From: Homoserinimonas aerilata | Lineage (GTDB): Bacteria; Actinomycetota; Actinomycetes; Actinomycetales; Microbacteriaceae | NCBI RefSeq assembly: GCF_006716125.1 | Contig: NZ_VFOM01000001.1 | Location: forward strand, 310,001-374,000 | Direction of reading: 5' to 3' | Length of the DNA: 64,000 bases | Shown: positions 27,081 to 36,074 of the stretch, piece by piece | Layout of the letters: the number at the start of each line of letters is the position of its first letter | Numbering within the stretch: position 1 is the first letter of the stretch | The notes under the pieces: model-generated | What the model was told of the DNA's origin: nothing | What the model saw: only the letters and a program-made list of their open reading frames with translations | The model's database searches: none | Program-made: the position numbers and the translations under genes

Positions 27081-28661
27081 ATGAAGGTCGTGCCAAAAAT
27101 CCTTATCGTCGGCGGCGGCTATGCCGGTTTCTACACTGCTCTGAAGCTCGAGAAGCATCTCAGGCGGGGTGAAGCCGAGGTCACAGTGGTCGACCCTCTG
27201 CCTTACATGACGTACCAGCCGTTCCTCCCTGAGGTGGCGGCGGGTTCCGTGGAGCCGCGCCATGCGGTTGTGTCGATCCGCAAGCACCTGAAGTCGACCG
27301 AGGTCATCTCGGCTCGCGTGACGGCCATCGATCACGCCACGAAGACGGCGACGATCACGCCGGAGCTGGGCGAGCCGTGGCAGTTCGAGTACGACATCGT
27401 CGTGGTCACTGCTGGCGCGATCACCCGCACCTTCCCCATCCCGGGCATCGCCGAGAACGCCTACGGTCTCAAGACCATCGAGGAGGCGACTGCGATCCGC
27501 GACCGGGTCACCGCCAACTTCGAGCGTGCCTCCGCGTTGCCGGCCGGCCCGGAGCGCGACCGTCTGCTCACCTTCACGGTTGTCGGTGGCGGCTTCGCCG
27601 GCATCGAGGTCTTCGGTGAGTTGCGCAGCCTCGCGAGCTCGCTGCTCAAGCACTACCCGCAGCTCGGCTTCGAGGATGTGCACTTCCACCTCATCGAGGC
27701 CATGGGCCGCATCATGCCCGAGGTCTCGCTCAAGACGAGCCAGTGGGTCATCAAGAACCTTGCGCAGCGCGGCGCGCAGATCCACCTCGACACGCAGCTC
27801 AGCTCGGCTGTCGATGGCAAGATCGAGACGTCGACCGGCCTCGTCTTCGAGAGCGACACGATCATCTGGACGGCGGGCGTCATGGCGCACCCCGTGCTGC
27901 GCAACACCGACCTTCCGATCGAGGAGCGTGGCCGTCTGCGCCTCGGCGCCGACCTGCGGGCCCGCACCGAAGACGGCGATGTCGTCGCGGATGCCTGGGG
28001 CGCCGGCGATGTCAGCGCGGTTCCCGATCTGAGCGGCGGCGGCGTGGCAGGCTTCTGCGTGCCGAACGCGCAGCACGCGGTCCGCCAGGGCAAGCTTCTC
28101 GCCAAGAACCTGGTCGGCAGCCTCCGCGGTGATGAGCCGAGGGACTACTTCCACAAGAACGCGGGCGCTGTTGCCGGCATCGGTCTCGGCACTGGCGTGT
28201 TCCAGGCCGGCCGCATCGCCGTCAAGGGCTTCGTCGCCTGGGGCATGCACCGCGGCTACCACGGTCTCGCGATGCCGATGTGGGAGCGCAAGATCCGCGT
28301 CTTCGCGGGCTGGTTCGTGCAGGCCATCACCGGTCGTGACATTGTCGGCATCGAGGCGCGCAACGAGCCGCGCGCGGTGTTCGAGCAGTACGCGGCCCGC
28401 CCCAAGACGACGCCGCGCCAGGCTCCGGCGGCTCCGGCTGCTGCGGGTACCGAGGCGAAGTCCGCAGCGAAGGCTGCACCGAAGGCTGCTGCCAAGTCGA
28501 CGGCTCCGAAGTCGACCGCAGTCAAGACCGGCACTGCCAAGACGGGCGCTGCCAAGTCGACCGCAGCCAAGACGGGCACTGCCAAGGCGCCTGCTGCCAA
28601 GACTACGGAGAAGGCCGCTGCTGAGCCTGCTCAGAGCGAGGCGACGACCGCCTCCCAGTAG
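27081..28661 (+). CDS. ndh: Type II NADH dehydrogenase with Lys/Ala-rich tail
   Basis: Single-subunit, non-proton-pumping NADH:quinone oxidoreductase, or a related FAD-dependent oxidoreductase, on the inner membrane face. Residues 1 to about 440 form the two-dinucleotide fold: FAD site ILIVGGGYAGFYTALKLE, NADH site FTVVGGGFAGIEVFGEL near residue 170, and AWGAGDVSAVPD near 315. The last 70 or so residues are histone-H1-like repeats (AAKST, AKTGTAK, PAAKT), basic and low in complexity, longer than usual for NDH-2. The ATG at 27081 is just past the protease stop, preceded by GAGAAGG. A strong terminator follows. Confidence 0.88.
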   Translation: MKVVPKILIVGGGYAGFYTALKLEKHLRRGEAEVTVVDPLPYMTYQPFLPEVAAGSVEPRHAVVSIRKHLKSTEVISARVTAIDHATKTATITPELGEPWQFEYDIVVVTAGAITRTFPIPGIAENAYGLKTIEEATAIRDRVTANFERASALPAGPERDRLLTFTVVGGGFAGIEVFGELRSLASSLLKHYPQLGFEDVHFHLIEAMGRIMPEVSLKTSQWVIKNLAQRGAQIHLDTQLSSAVDGKIETSTGLVFESDTIIWTAGVMAHPVLRNTDLPIEERGRLRLGADLRARTEDGDVVADAWGAGDVSAVPDLSGGGVAGFCVPNAQHAVRQGKLLAKNLVGSLRGDEPRDYFHKNAGAVAGIGLGTGVFQAGRIAVKGFVAWGMHRGYHGLAMPMWERKIRVFAGWFVQAITGRDIVGIEARNEPRAVFEQYAARPKTTPRQAPAAPAAAGTEAKSAAKAAPKAAAKSTAPKSTAVKTGTAKTGAAKSTAAKTGTAKAPAAKTTEKAAAEPAQSEATTASQ

Positions 28662-28677
28662 TCACTGACTGTATTCA

Positions 28678-28711
28678 GATGCGGGCCCCGGTTTCGACCG
28701 GGGCCCGCATC
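28678..28711 (+). terminator. Strong hairpin terminator after ndh
   Basis: A perfect 15-bp stem begins GATGCGGGCCCCGGT (28678-28692), with a TTCG tetraloop and the complement at 28697-28711. It starts 16 bases after the ndh stop. No T-run follows. Confidence 0.85.
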
Positions 28712-28801
28712 CGTTAGCCGCGCCGTATTCGCGGTCTTCCGAACGGGTGTCGCTTCTGCGTCGATAGAGTTGTCTTTCGCGGTTCCGGATGGCACCGCAT
28801 C

Positions 28802-28875
28802 GCCCCTATAGCCCAATTGGCAGAGGCAGACGACTTAAAATCGTCAGAGTCAGGGTTCGAGTCCCTGTAGGGGCA
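28802..28875 (+). tRNA. tRNA with anticodon UAA (tRNA-Leu by anticodon), short variable loop
   Basis: A complete 74-base cloverleaf can be drawn: acceptor GCCCCTA/TAGGGGC, D arm with GCCC-AATTGGCAGA-GGC, anticodon stem GACGA/TCGTC with loop CTTAAAA (anticodon TAA at 28835-28837 by my count), variable loop AGAGT, T arm CAGGG-TTCGAGT-CCCTG, and discriminator A followed by encoded CC but not the final A. The anticodon reads UUA leucine codons. The 5-base variable loop is class I, whereas bacterial tRNA-Leu is normally class II with a long variable arm, so true identity is open. Confidence 0.85.
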
Positions 28876-28930
28876 CCTTCGTTCTGTGCAACCCGGGGGG
28901 CACTCCTCCGCCGGCTGACAGTGAACGGCC

Positions 28931-31225
28931 TCAGCGCAGTGCCGACTCGACCGGCCGCACGAATCGCAGCCACGCCCAGATGGCGACGCAGGCGGCCGCG
29001 AAGCCGATCGCGATGAGCACGGTCGCGGCGAGCGGGAAGTGGGCGCTCGCCCCGCCGAGCAGGATTCCGAAGCCGACGGTCGCACCGACGAGGGCGATGC
29101 CGAACCATGCCCACGGTGACCACTCGAGGATGATGCGGCCCGGCAGCGGCCCGAGCGGCAGCATCATGATGAAGGCCGAGCCGATGCCGGCGAGGCAGGC
29201 GGTGGCGAGTGTCTCGCTGAGCAGGGACGGCCAGAATCCGAGCACCGGCCCGAGCATCCCGTGCCCGATCCAGGCGGCCACGCCGAGCAGCAGCACGGCG
29301 ACGGCTTGCAGCAGGTTCACGAGAGCGCGTTTGCGCACGGGGGTGTCGTGGGCGAAGCGCACGCCGATGAGCACGCCTGTCACGATGGGCGGCACGAGGC
29401 CGGTCATGCGGGAGAGCAGGCCTGTGACGGCCGCGGCGACGAGCAGGAGGGGAATGAAGCGGAGGCGCCCGTCGACGCCCTGCCATCGGTAGCCGAGCCG
29501 CGCGATGAGGGCGACGCCGACGAGGTTGAGCACGGCGAGGGCGACCCCGACGGCGAAGGTGAGGCGCAGGTAGCGGACCTCCCCGCTGATGCCGCCCGAG
29601 ATGGCGATGAATGCGGTGGCAGCGGCGAGTGGCACGAGGCCGGCGAGCCAGGGGTTGGGGCCGGCTGTGTGTTCCTGCTCCGGTGTCGGCTCGGCGCGGT
29701 TGCGGCCGGTGAGTTGGCCGAAGGGCGAGCGGATGCGCCCGCGCAGGCTCGAGGCGAGCAGTCGCAGCGGCAGCCCGATGAGCAGGATCGCTCCGAGCGC
29801 GAGCATCGGTGCGCGCGCCCAGTTGCCGCGTTCGATGCTCTCGGCGAGCGTGGGGAGTGCGGCGCCGAAGCCGGTGCTGCTGCCCCAGTTGGTGAGCGCC
29901 TCCTCGAGGCTGGGGGCGGTGCCGTCGGCGCGAGGGAACAGGGGCGGTGGGGAGGAGCTCGCGTCGGGCGTGCTGGGTGCGGGCGTCACGGCGTTCTGCG
30001 AGGGCGTCGGGGTGGGGGTCGGGGTGGGCGTCGAACTGGGCGCGCCGGCGACGGGCGGCACTGTCGCGGGCGGAACGGCTACAAATGTTCCGACGAAGAA
30101 GCGCCGCTGTTCGGAGAATCCGCCGATGTTGCCGGCGACGTCCTGCTGGCGGGCCTGGACCCAGTGGGCGCCGCGGGGGAGGTCCGCGCCGCCGACGCAT
30201 GCCCAGGCCCCGGCCGAGATGGTGGCCTCGCAGGAGGGCACGGGTGCGTCGTCGATGTACACGCTGACCACGCCGGCCGGTTCCGCGGAACTGCCCGAGA
30301 ATGTGGTGGGCGACGGCACGAGGCCGTAGTCGCCGGCGGGTACGGTGATCGTCGGCGGGCCTGGCTGCACATTGTCGATCTCGATCTGGCGCCCCGCGGC
30401 ATCCGAGCGGTCGGCGGCGGCACCGATGGCGGGGTGGTTCTGTGTGGCGCTGACCCGGTAGCTGCGGGATGCGGGCATGCTGCCGTCGGGCATCCGCGGG
30501 TCGCACGACCAGTAGCCGCTGGCGATCACCGTGGTGATGCAGCTTGCGGTGCTTCCGCTGAGGGTGACGGTGAGTCGTGCCTGCGGCTGGCCGGTTCCCG
30601 ACATGACGCTGATGGTGGGGCTGTGCCCGTCGATGCTCGGGGGGCCGAGCACGTGCACGGTGGTCGTGTCGGTGAGGGAGCTGCCGTCGGCGAGGGTTTC
30701 GATGGCGGTGATCTGTTGGCCTGCCCCGTTGGGCATCCCGGCCAGGTCGCAGGACCAGGCGTAGACCGGGCTCGGACTCGGGCTCGGCGACGGAGACGGG
30801 GAGGGGCTCGGCATTTCGTTCGCCTTCACCTCGCAGGTGGCGTCGCCGAGGCTCACCCGAATGGTGCTGCCCTTCTCGCTCGCGGAGCCGGACACGGTGA
30901 CGGTGTTGCGCCCGATGAAGGTGCCGTCGGCGGGCGAGGTGATGAGTTCCGCTGTGTTCGATGGTGTGAGGGCGGGCGGGGCCACGGCAGGCGGGGCGAA
31001 GGATGGCGGTGGGGTGGCGCTGGGGGACTGCAGCTCGTCGTCGGGCGCGATGACGGCGATCGATGCGGATGCCGCGGCGGGTGTCGTGGGGGAGGCCAGC
31101 GCGAGCACCATGAGGGCAGCCGCCACGCCGAGTACGCCCGCCCACTGGGTGCGCCCGGTCGCGCTGTCACGCCGCCTGCCCTGGCGGGCAGGGGGCTGTT
31201 GCGCGGGGGCAGGGGGCACAGTCAC
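28931..31225 (-). CDS. Large cell-surface membrane protein with Ig-like repeats
   Basis: About 764 residues. A basic N-terminus and hydrophobic segment (WAGVLGVAAALMVLALAS) form a signal peptide; then three or more Ig-like modules of about 90 residues (TFIGRNTVTVSGSASEKGST, SPTISVMSGTGQPQARLTV, PTTFSGSSAEPAGVVSVYID) with cysteine pairs, joined by SPSP and TPTP linkers, then about eight transmembrane helices in the C-terminal half. I prefer GTG 31225 (after GAGAAGA) to an upstream ATG at 31351, which adds a non-signal-like extension; GTG 31219 is possible. It lies alone, head to head with a TetR gene. No function can be assigned; surface sensing, adhesion or export are options. Confidence 0.75.
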   Translation of the reverse strand: MTVPPAPAQQPPARQGRRRDSATGRTQWAGVLGVAAALMVLALASPTTPAAASASIAVIAPDDELQSPSATPPPSFAPPAVAPPALTPSNTAELITSPADGTFIGRNTVTVSGSASEKGSTIRVSLGDATCEVKANEMPSPSPSPSPSPSPSPVYAWSCDLAGMPNGAGQQITAIETLADGSSLTDTTTVHVLGPPSIDGHSPTISVMSGTGQPQARLTVTLSGSTASCITTVIASGYWSCDPRMPDGSMPASRSYRVSATQNHPAIGAAADRSDAAGRQIEIDNVQPGPPTITVPAGDYGLVPSPTTFSGSSAEPAGVVSVYIDDAPVPSCEATISAGAWACVGGADLPRGAHWVQARQQDVAGNIGGFSEQRRFFVGTFVAVPPATVPPVAGAPSSTPTPTPTPTPSQNAVTPAPSTPDASSSPPPLFPRADGTAPSLEEALTNWGSSTGFGAALPTLAESIERGNWARAPMLALGAILLIGLPLRLLASSLRGRIRSPFGQLTGRNRAEPTPEQEHTAGPNPWLAGLVPLAAATAFIAISGGISGEVRYLRLTFAVGVALAVLNLVGVALIARLGYRWQGVDGRLRFIPLLLVAAAVTGLLSRMTGLVPPIVTGVLIGVRFAHDTPVRKRALVNLLQAVAVLLLGVAAWIGHGMLGPVLGFWPSLLSETLATACLAGIGSAFIMMLPLGPLPGRIILEWSPWAWFGIALVGATVGFGILLGGASAHFPLAATVLIAIGFAAACVAIWAWLRFVRPVESALR

Positions 31226-31459
31226 TCTTCTCGGGCCAGCCGTGCGGTGCGGTTCGGCGGGGACGGGTGGACAGCTTGGTCTGCTGTCAATATACGTCAC
31301 GCTGCTGGGAAGGCGATGGACGTGACGGGGTGTCGGCGTACCTCTTGACATCCTGCTCGCCGCGGTGGATCGTTAGTCAATCGTCTGGGACGGATGACCC
31401 ACTTCTGGCTTCCGGCGGTTCTCCCGCGACGAGGCGGGGCGAGGCGAAGGGGCTTCTCT

Positions 31460-32155
31460 GTGGCGCGATTCTCGGTTGACGAGCGGCGTGAGGCGCTCGT
31501 GCTCGCCGCCCTGCGCGTCATCGATCGCGGCGGCGTGAGCGGGGCCACGACGCGTGCGATCGTGAGCGAGGCGGGCATGGCCCTGGCCAGCTTCCACTAC
31601 GCCTTCCGTTCGCGCGACGAGCTCATCAGCGCCGTCATCGCGCATGTCATCGCCGAAGAGGACGAGCACGCCTTCGCCGCCATGCGGGAGGCGCCGGCCG
31701 AGGGCGACGCGACCCCGGGTATCCGCGATCTGGTCCGTGCCGGACTCGAGGGGTATTTCTCGCACCTGAGTGCCCGGCCCGGCCATGAGCAGGCCGTCTT
31801 CGAGCTCTTCCACTACGCGCTGCGTACGCCCGGCATGGAGAGACTCGCGGCGAGCCAATACGAGAGCTACCGCGCCTTCGCCGGACGGCTCCTGGCTCTC
31901 GCCGCCGAGCGCGCTGCCGTGCGGTGGGCCCTGCCACTCGACGAGCTCGCCCGGCTCGCGGTCGCCTTCGTCGATGGCTTCAGCCTGTCGTGGCTCGCCG
32001 ATCGCGATGCTGAAGCCGCGTCCCGCATGATCGACGCCGCAGCCGACATGATCGCCGCTTTCGCCCATCCGCTCGATCCCGCAGGATTACCTGCCGGGGC
32101 GCCGGCATCCGCATCCCAGGAGAGGTTCCCGCCGCATGACATCGTCGATCGATAG
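31460..32155 (+). CDS. TetR-family transcriptional regulator
   Basis: Regulator of 231 residues. The helix-turn-helix reads SGATTRAIVSEAGMALASFHYAFRSRDE in pieces near residues 32-60; a TetR C-terminal ligand domain follows. Start GTG 31460 begins MARFSVDERREALVLAAL; a longer frame from ATG 31394 is open but would add unrelated residues. It overlaps the next gene (MFS transporter) by 20 bases, so it is cotranscribed and probably controls the MFS, PLP-enzyme and lactone-oxidase operon. Confidence 0.88.
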   Translation: MARFSVDERREALVLAALRVIDRGGVSGATTRAIVSEAGMALASFHYAFRSRDELISAVIAHVIAEEDEHAFAAMREAPAEGDATPGIRDLVRAGLEGYFSHLSARPGHEQAVFELFHYALRTPGMERLAASQYESYRAFAGRLLALAAERAAVRWALPLDELARLAVAFVDGFSLSWLADRDAEAASRMIDAAADMIAAFAHPLDPAGLPAGAPASASQERFPPHDIVDR

Positions 32156-33458
32156 AGCAGACCCGGATGGTATCGAAGCCGCAGGCGACGCGACGGAGGG
32201 GCTCGCGACTCCGTCTCCCTTCGCCGAGCCGACGAAGGCGGTGACGGGGGCATGGATCGCGCTGTTCGCGACCGCCTGGCTGGGCGTGTGGATGGCGCAG
32301 TTGACGCCGATCCAGTTGCTGCTGCCCGTGCAGATCGAGGCGCAGCTGGGGGCGAGCAGCTGGATCGACAATGTTGTCGCGTTCGGGATCGTCTCCGGCA
32401 TCGCCGGTCTCTGCGCTGTTGTCGCGTATCCGGTGACGGGGGCGCTCTCCGATCGCACCGTGTCGCGCTTCGGGCGGCGGCGGCCCTGGGTCGCGGCGGG
32501 GGCGCTCCTCTTCTCGGGGTCGCTTCTGCTGCTCGGTGCGCAGGAGTCGATGATCGGCATCGGGGTGTTCTGGTCGCTCGCCCTGGTCGGCTTCTGCATG
32601 CTGACGGCTGCCCTGACAGCCACCATCTCCGACCAGGTTCCGGTCGGCCAGCGTGGTTTCGTCTCGGGCTGGATCTCGGCGCCGCAGGCGGTCGGCACGA
32701 TCCTGGGCCTCATCCTCGTGACGGAGCTCTTCGTGGGCCAGTTCGTCGGTTACGCCGTCATGTCGGCACTGCTCGTGCTGCTCGTGCTGCCGTTCCTGCT
32801 GCGTGTGGGCGACGAGGTGCTGCCGGCGGCCGACCGTCCGCCGCTGACCCTGCGCGGCCTCGTGCAGGGCTTCTGGATCAGCCCGACCCTCTTTCCCGAT
32901 TTCGGCTGGACCCTCCTCAGCCGGGTGCTCATCAATGTGGGCAACGCGCTGGGCACCTCCATGCTGCTGTACTTCCTGGCCTTCGGGCTCGGTCTGGGCA
33001 TCGTCGAGGCGGAGGGCAGCCTCATCGTGCTCACGCTCGTCTACATGGTGTTCGTGATCGTCGCCTCGCTCGTGTTCGGGCGGCTCAGTGACCGGGTGGG
33101 GCGGCGCCGGCTGTTCGTCTTCATCGCGGGGGCGCTGCAGGCGATCGCAGCACTCATGCTCGCGCTCATCCCGGAACTGTCCGTGGCGATGGTCGCGGCC
33201 GCGATTCTGGGCCTCGGCTACGGCACGTTCCTGTCGGTTGATCAGGCGCTCGCCACGCAGGTGCTTCCGGATGCCCAGAGCCGCGGTAAGGACTTGGGCA
33301 TCATGAACATTGCCTGGGCTGTTCCGCAGGCGATCTCTCCTCTTCTGGGCGCGTGGGTTGTGGCGTGGCTGGCCGGGTTTCAGGGTCTCTTCCTGCTGGC
33401 GGCGGCCGCGGGGCTGCTGGGGGCGCTCGCTGTTCTGTTCGTGAAAGGGGTTCGTTGA
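32136..33458 (+). CDS. MFS transporter
   Basis: Membrane transporter of 440 residues with about 12 helices. Loop motifs are GALSDRTVSRFGRRRPWVAAG (shown in part by SDRTVSRFGRRRPW) and GRLSDRVGRRRLFVF, characteristic of a sugar- or glycoside-like MFS branch. The ATG at 32136 starts inside the end of the TetR gene. It shares its last base with the start of the following PLP enzyme. Uptake or export of the operon's substrate, perhaps a D-amino acid or sugar lactone, is inferred from neighbours only. Confidence 0.88.
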   Translation: MTSSIDRADPDGIEAAGDATEGLATPSPFAEPTKAVTGAWIALFATAWLGVWMAQLTPIQLLLPVQIEAQLGASSWIDNVVAFGIVSGIAGLCAVVAYPVTGALSDRTVSRFGRRRPWVAAGALLFSGSLLLLGAQESMIGIGVFWSLALVGFCMLTAALTATISDQVPVGQRGFVSGWISAPQAVGTILGLILVTELFVGQFVGYAVMSALLVLLVLPFLLRVGDEVLPAADRPPLTLRGLVQGFWISPTLFPDFGWTLLSRVLINVGNALGTSMLLYFLAFGLGLGIVEAEGSLIVLTLVYMVFVIVASLVFGRLSDRVGRRRLFVFIAGALQAIAALMLALIPELSVAMVAAAILGLGYGTFLSVDQALATQVLPDAQSRGKDLGIMNIAWAVPQAISPLLGAWVVAWLAGFQGLFLLAAAAGLLGALAVLFVKGVR

Positions 33459-34690
33459 TGTCGATTGTGCTGCCAGCGCCGGGTGTTGTGACGGCCAGAC
33501 CGGGAGGCCCCGAGTACTGGGAGTCACTCACGGAGGCGACGCGTGCGCTGGAGACGCCGCTCGGCGCGATCTCCCTGCAGGCGCTCGCCTTCAACGCGGA
33601 CTCGATGGCGCAACGGGCGGCCGGAACACGCATCCGGGTCGCCAGTAAGTCGATCCGGGTGCGTTCGGTGATCGACGCGGTGCTTGCCCGCCCCGGTTTC
33701 GGGGGTGTGCTCGCCTATACGCTGCCGGAGGCGCTGTGGCTGGCCGAGTCCGTGAATGACGTCGTTGTCGGTTATCCGAGTGTCGACCGGGATGCGCTGC
33801 GAGCCCTCGCCACGAGCGCCGAACTCGCCTCACGGGTGACGATCATGGTCGACTCGATCGAACACCTCGACCTTGTCGACGCCGTGCTGCCGCCGTCCCG
33901 CCGGGAGACGGTGCGGGTGTGCCTCGAACTCGACGCCTCCTGGAATTCGCGGCTGCTCGGCCACATCGGCACGTGGCGCTCACCCGTGCACTCTGTTGAT
34001 GACGCCCGGGCGCTCGCCGAGACGATTGCGGCCAGGCCGGGCTTTGCGCTCGTCGGGATGATGGCCTACGAGGGGCAGATCGCTGGTCTCGTCAACGCGC
34101 CTGCGAATGCCCTGCGCGGTATTGCGGTGCGCTGGATCCAGGGCCGCTCAGCCGCTGAACTGGCGGAGCGCCGTGCACGCGCCGTGCAGGCGGTGCGACA
34201 GGTCGCTGAGCTGGAGTTCGTGAACGGCGGCGGCACCGGCTCGCTCGAGTCGACATCGGCTGAGTCGAGCGTCACTGAGATAGCGGCCGGTAGCGGGCTG
34301 TTCGGCCCGCACCTCTTCGACCACTATCGGCACTTCAGCCCGGCGCCGGCGGCCGCGTTCGCCCTCTCTGTCGTGCGCAGACCGGATGCCGGCAAGGCGA
34401 CCCTGCTGGGTGGCGGCTGGGTCGCATCCGGCCCCGCGGCATCCGATCGTCTGCCCCTGCCGGTGTGGCCCGAGGGGCTGCGGATGATTCCGCGCGAGAT
34501 GGCAGGAGAGGTCCAGACACCGCTCACGGGCGCGGCGGCGGCCCGGCTGCGCACGGGTGACCGGGTGTGGCTGAGGCACACGAAGGCGGGTGAGCTGAGC
34601 GAGCACCTGAACGGTTTCGCGATTGTCGACGGCCGCGCGGTGGTGGGGGAGGCCCCGACCTATCGGGGCGAGGGGAAGGCTTTCCTGTGA
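33458..34690 (+). CDS. PLP-dependent D-amino acid enzyme (DSD1/D-threonine aldolase-like)
   Basis: Alanine-racemase-fold enzyme of 410 residues. RVASKSIRVRSVIDAVLAR near residue 55 contains the PLP lysine (VASKS), FVNGGGTGSLESTS lies at the PLP phosphate site, and the C-terminal block HTKAGELSEHLNGFAIVDG includes the His of the HxKxxE...H metal-site pattern seen in D-threonine aldolase and D-serine dehydratase. It likely acts on a D-beta-hydroxy amino acid. The ATG at 33458 overlaps the MFS stop by one base and its stop overlaps the next gene by four. Exact substrate is unknown. Confidence 0.85.
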   Translation: MSIVLPAPGVVTARPGGPEYWESLTEATRALETPLGAISLQALAFNADSMAQRAAGTRIRVASKSIRVRSVIDAVLARPGFGGVLAYTLPEALWLAESVNDVVVGYPSVDRDALRALATSAELASRVTIMVDSIEHLDLVDAVLPPSRRETVRVCLELDASWNSRLLGHIGTWRSPVHSVDDARALAETIAARPGFALVGMMAYEGQIAGLVNAPANALRGIAVRWIQGRSAAELAERRARAVQAVRQVAELEFVNGGGTGSLESTSAESSVTEIAAGSGLFGPHLFDHYRHFSPAPAAAFALSVVRRPDAGKATLLGGGWVASGPAASDRLPLPVWPEGLRMIPREMAGEVQTPLTGAAAARLRTGDRVWLRHTKAGELSEHLNGFAIVDGRAVVGEAPTYRGEGKAFL

Positions 34691-36051
34691 CGCAGCGACA
34701 GGATGATGCGGTGCAGGGCGATCGGTCGCGTACTGGGGGTCTCACCCCGGGCAGGCCGTGGGCCAACTGGAGCCGTGCCGTGTCGGTGCGCCCGCAGTTC
34801 ACCGGGAGCCCGCGCAGTGTCGACGAGGTCGTCTCCGCTGTCGCCTTTGCGCGCGAGCGGGGGCTGCCCGTGAAGGCGATCGGCGCGGGGCACAGTTTCA
34901 CGGCGATCGCGGTGGCTCCGGGCGTGCAGCTCGAGCTCTCCGCGCTGTCGGGGATCATCGAGGCCGATGCGAGCACCGGGAGGGTACGTCTGGGGGCCGG
35001 TACCCACCTGCACGAGCTGCCGGCACTGCTGCGGCCCCTCGGCCTGGCGCTCGAGAACATGGGAGACATCGACCGGCAGACGATCGCCGGCGCGACCTCC
35101 ACGGGCACCCACGGAACGGGGGCCACGTTCGGCGGGCTCGCCACCCAGATCGTCGCCCTCACGCTCGTCACGGCCGACGGCTCGGTGCTCACCGTCAGCG
35201 AGTACGAGAACGCCGAGCTGCTGCCGGCCGCCCGGCTCGGGCTGGGCGCGCTGGGCGTCATCGTCGATGTGACGATCCAGTGCGTTCCCGCCTTCCTGTT
35301 GCAGGCGGTGGAGAAGCCGGAACCGTTCGACGCCGTCGTCGACACCTTCGAGCAGCGCGCGAGTGCGGTCGACCATTTCGAGTTCTACTGGTTTCCGCAC
35401 ACGACGACGGCGCTCACGAAGACGAACACGAGACTGCCATCGGATGCCTCGCCAAAGCCGCTGGGTCGCATCCGTCGCTGGGTCGATGATTCTGTGATGG
35501 CGAACGGTGTCTTCGCGCTCACCTGCGGCCTCGGACGCATGGCACCCGCCGCGGTGCCCGGCATCAACAGCGTTGCCGCTCGCCTCACGGGCGACAGGAG
35601 TTTCACCGACTGGTCGCCGGATGTCTTCGTGACCGAGCGCTCGGTGCGGTTCCGCGAGATGGAGTACGCGCTGCCGAGGGCCGCCGTGCCCGAGGCGCTG
35701 CGGCAGATCCGTGCGCTCATCCGCACGCGCGGGTGGAGGATTTCCTTCCCCATCGAGGTGCGGGTTGCGGCGGCCGACGAGAACTGGCTGTCGACGGCGT
35801 ACGGGCGGGAGAGCGGCTACATCGCCGTGCACAGGTATTTCCGTGAGGATCACAGCGAGTACTTCCGCGCGGTCGAGCAGATCATGCGCGCCCACGACGG
35901 GCGGCCGCACTGGGGCAAGCTGCATTACCGGGATGCTCCGGAGTTGTCTGCCCTGTACCCGCGTTTCGCAGATTTCACGGCCGTGCGGGACAGGCTCGAC
36001 CCCGAGCGGGTCTTCGGCAACCCCTATCTCGGCCGCGTCCTCGGCCCCTGA
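34687..36051 (+). CDS. FAD-linked D-arabinono-1,4-lactone/L-gulono-lactone oxidase
   Basis: Aldonolactone oxidase family, 454 residues. The FAD-binding PCMH domain shows IGAGHSFTAIAV near residue 60, where the His can bind FAD covalently, then GDIDRQTIAGATSTGTHGTG near 125. The C-terminal ALO domain shows REMEYALPR, GWRISFPIEVRVAAADENWL and PHWGKLH, all typical. GTG start at 34687 overlaps the preceding stop. In actinobacteria a PLP enzyme of the preceding type and this oxidase are often neighbours; the pathway is not established. Confidence 0.88.
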   Translation: MTQRQDDAVQGDRSRTGGLTPGRPWANWSRAVSVRPQFTGSPRSVDEVVSAVAFARERGLPVKAIGAGHSFTAIAVAPGVQLELSALSGIIEADASTGRVRLGAGTHLHELPALLRPLGLALENMGDIDRQTIAGATSTGTHGTGATFGGLATQIVALTLVTADGSVLTVSEYENAELLPAARLGLGALGVIVDVTIQCVPAFLLQAVEKPEPFDAVVDTFEQRASAVDHFEFYWFPHTTTALTKTNTRLPSDASPKPLGRIRRWVDDSVMANGVFALTCGLGRMAPAAVPGINSVAARLTGDRSFTDWSPDVFVTERSVRFREMEYALPRAAVPEALRQIRALIRTRGWRISFPIEVRVAAADENWLSTAYGRESGYIAVHRYFREDHSEYFRAVEQIMRAHDGRPHWGKLHYRDAPELSALYPRFADFTAVRDRLDPERVFGNPYLGRVLGP

Positions 36052-36074
36052 ATCGCTGCCCGCGGGGCCACTTG

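Noticed and set aside
29261-31348. Plus-strand frame of about 695 codons opposite the Ig-like protein
   Set aside because: Gly/Arg/Ala-rich composition without motifs, while the reverse strand has a signal peptide, repeats and transmembrane helices.
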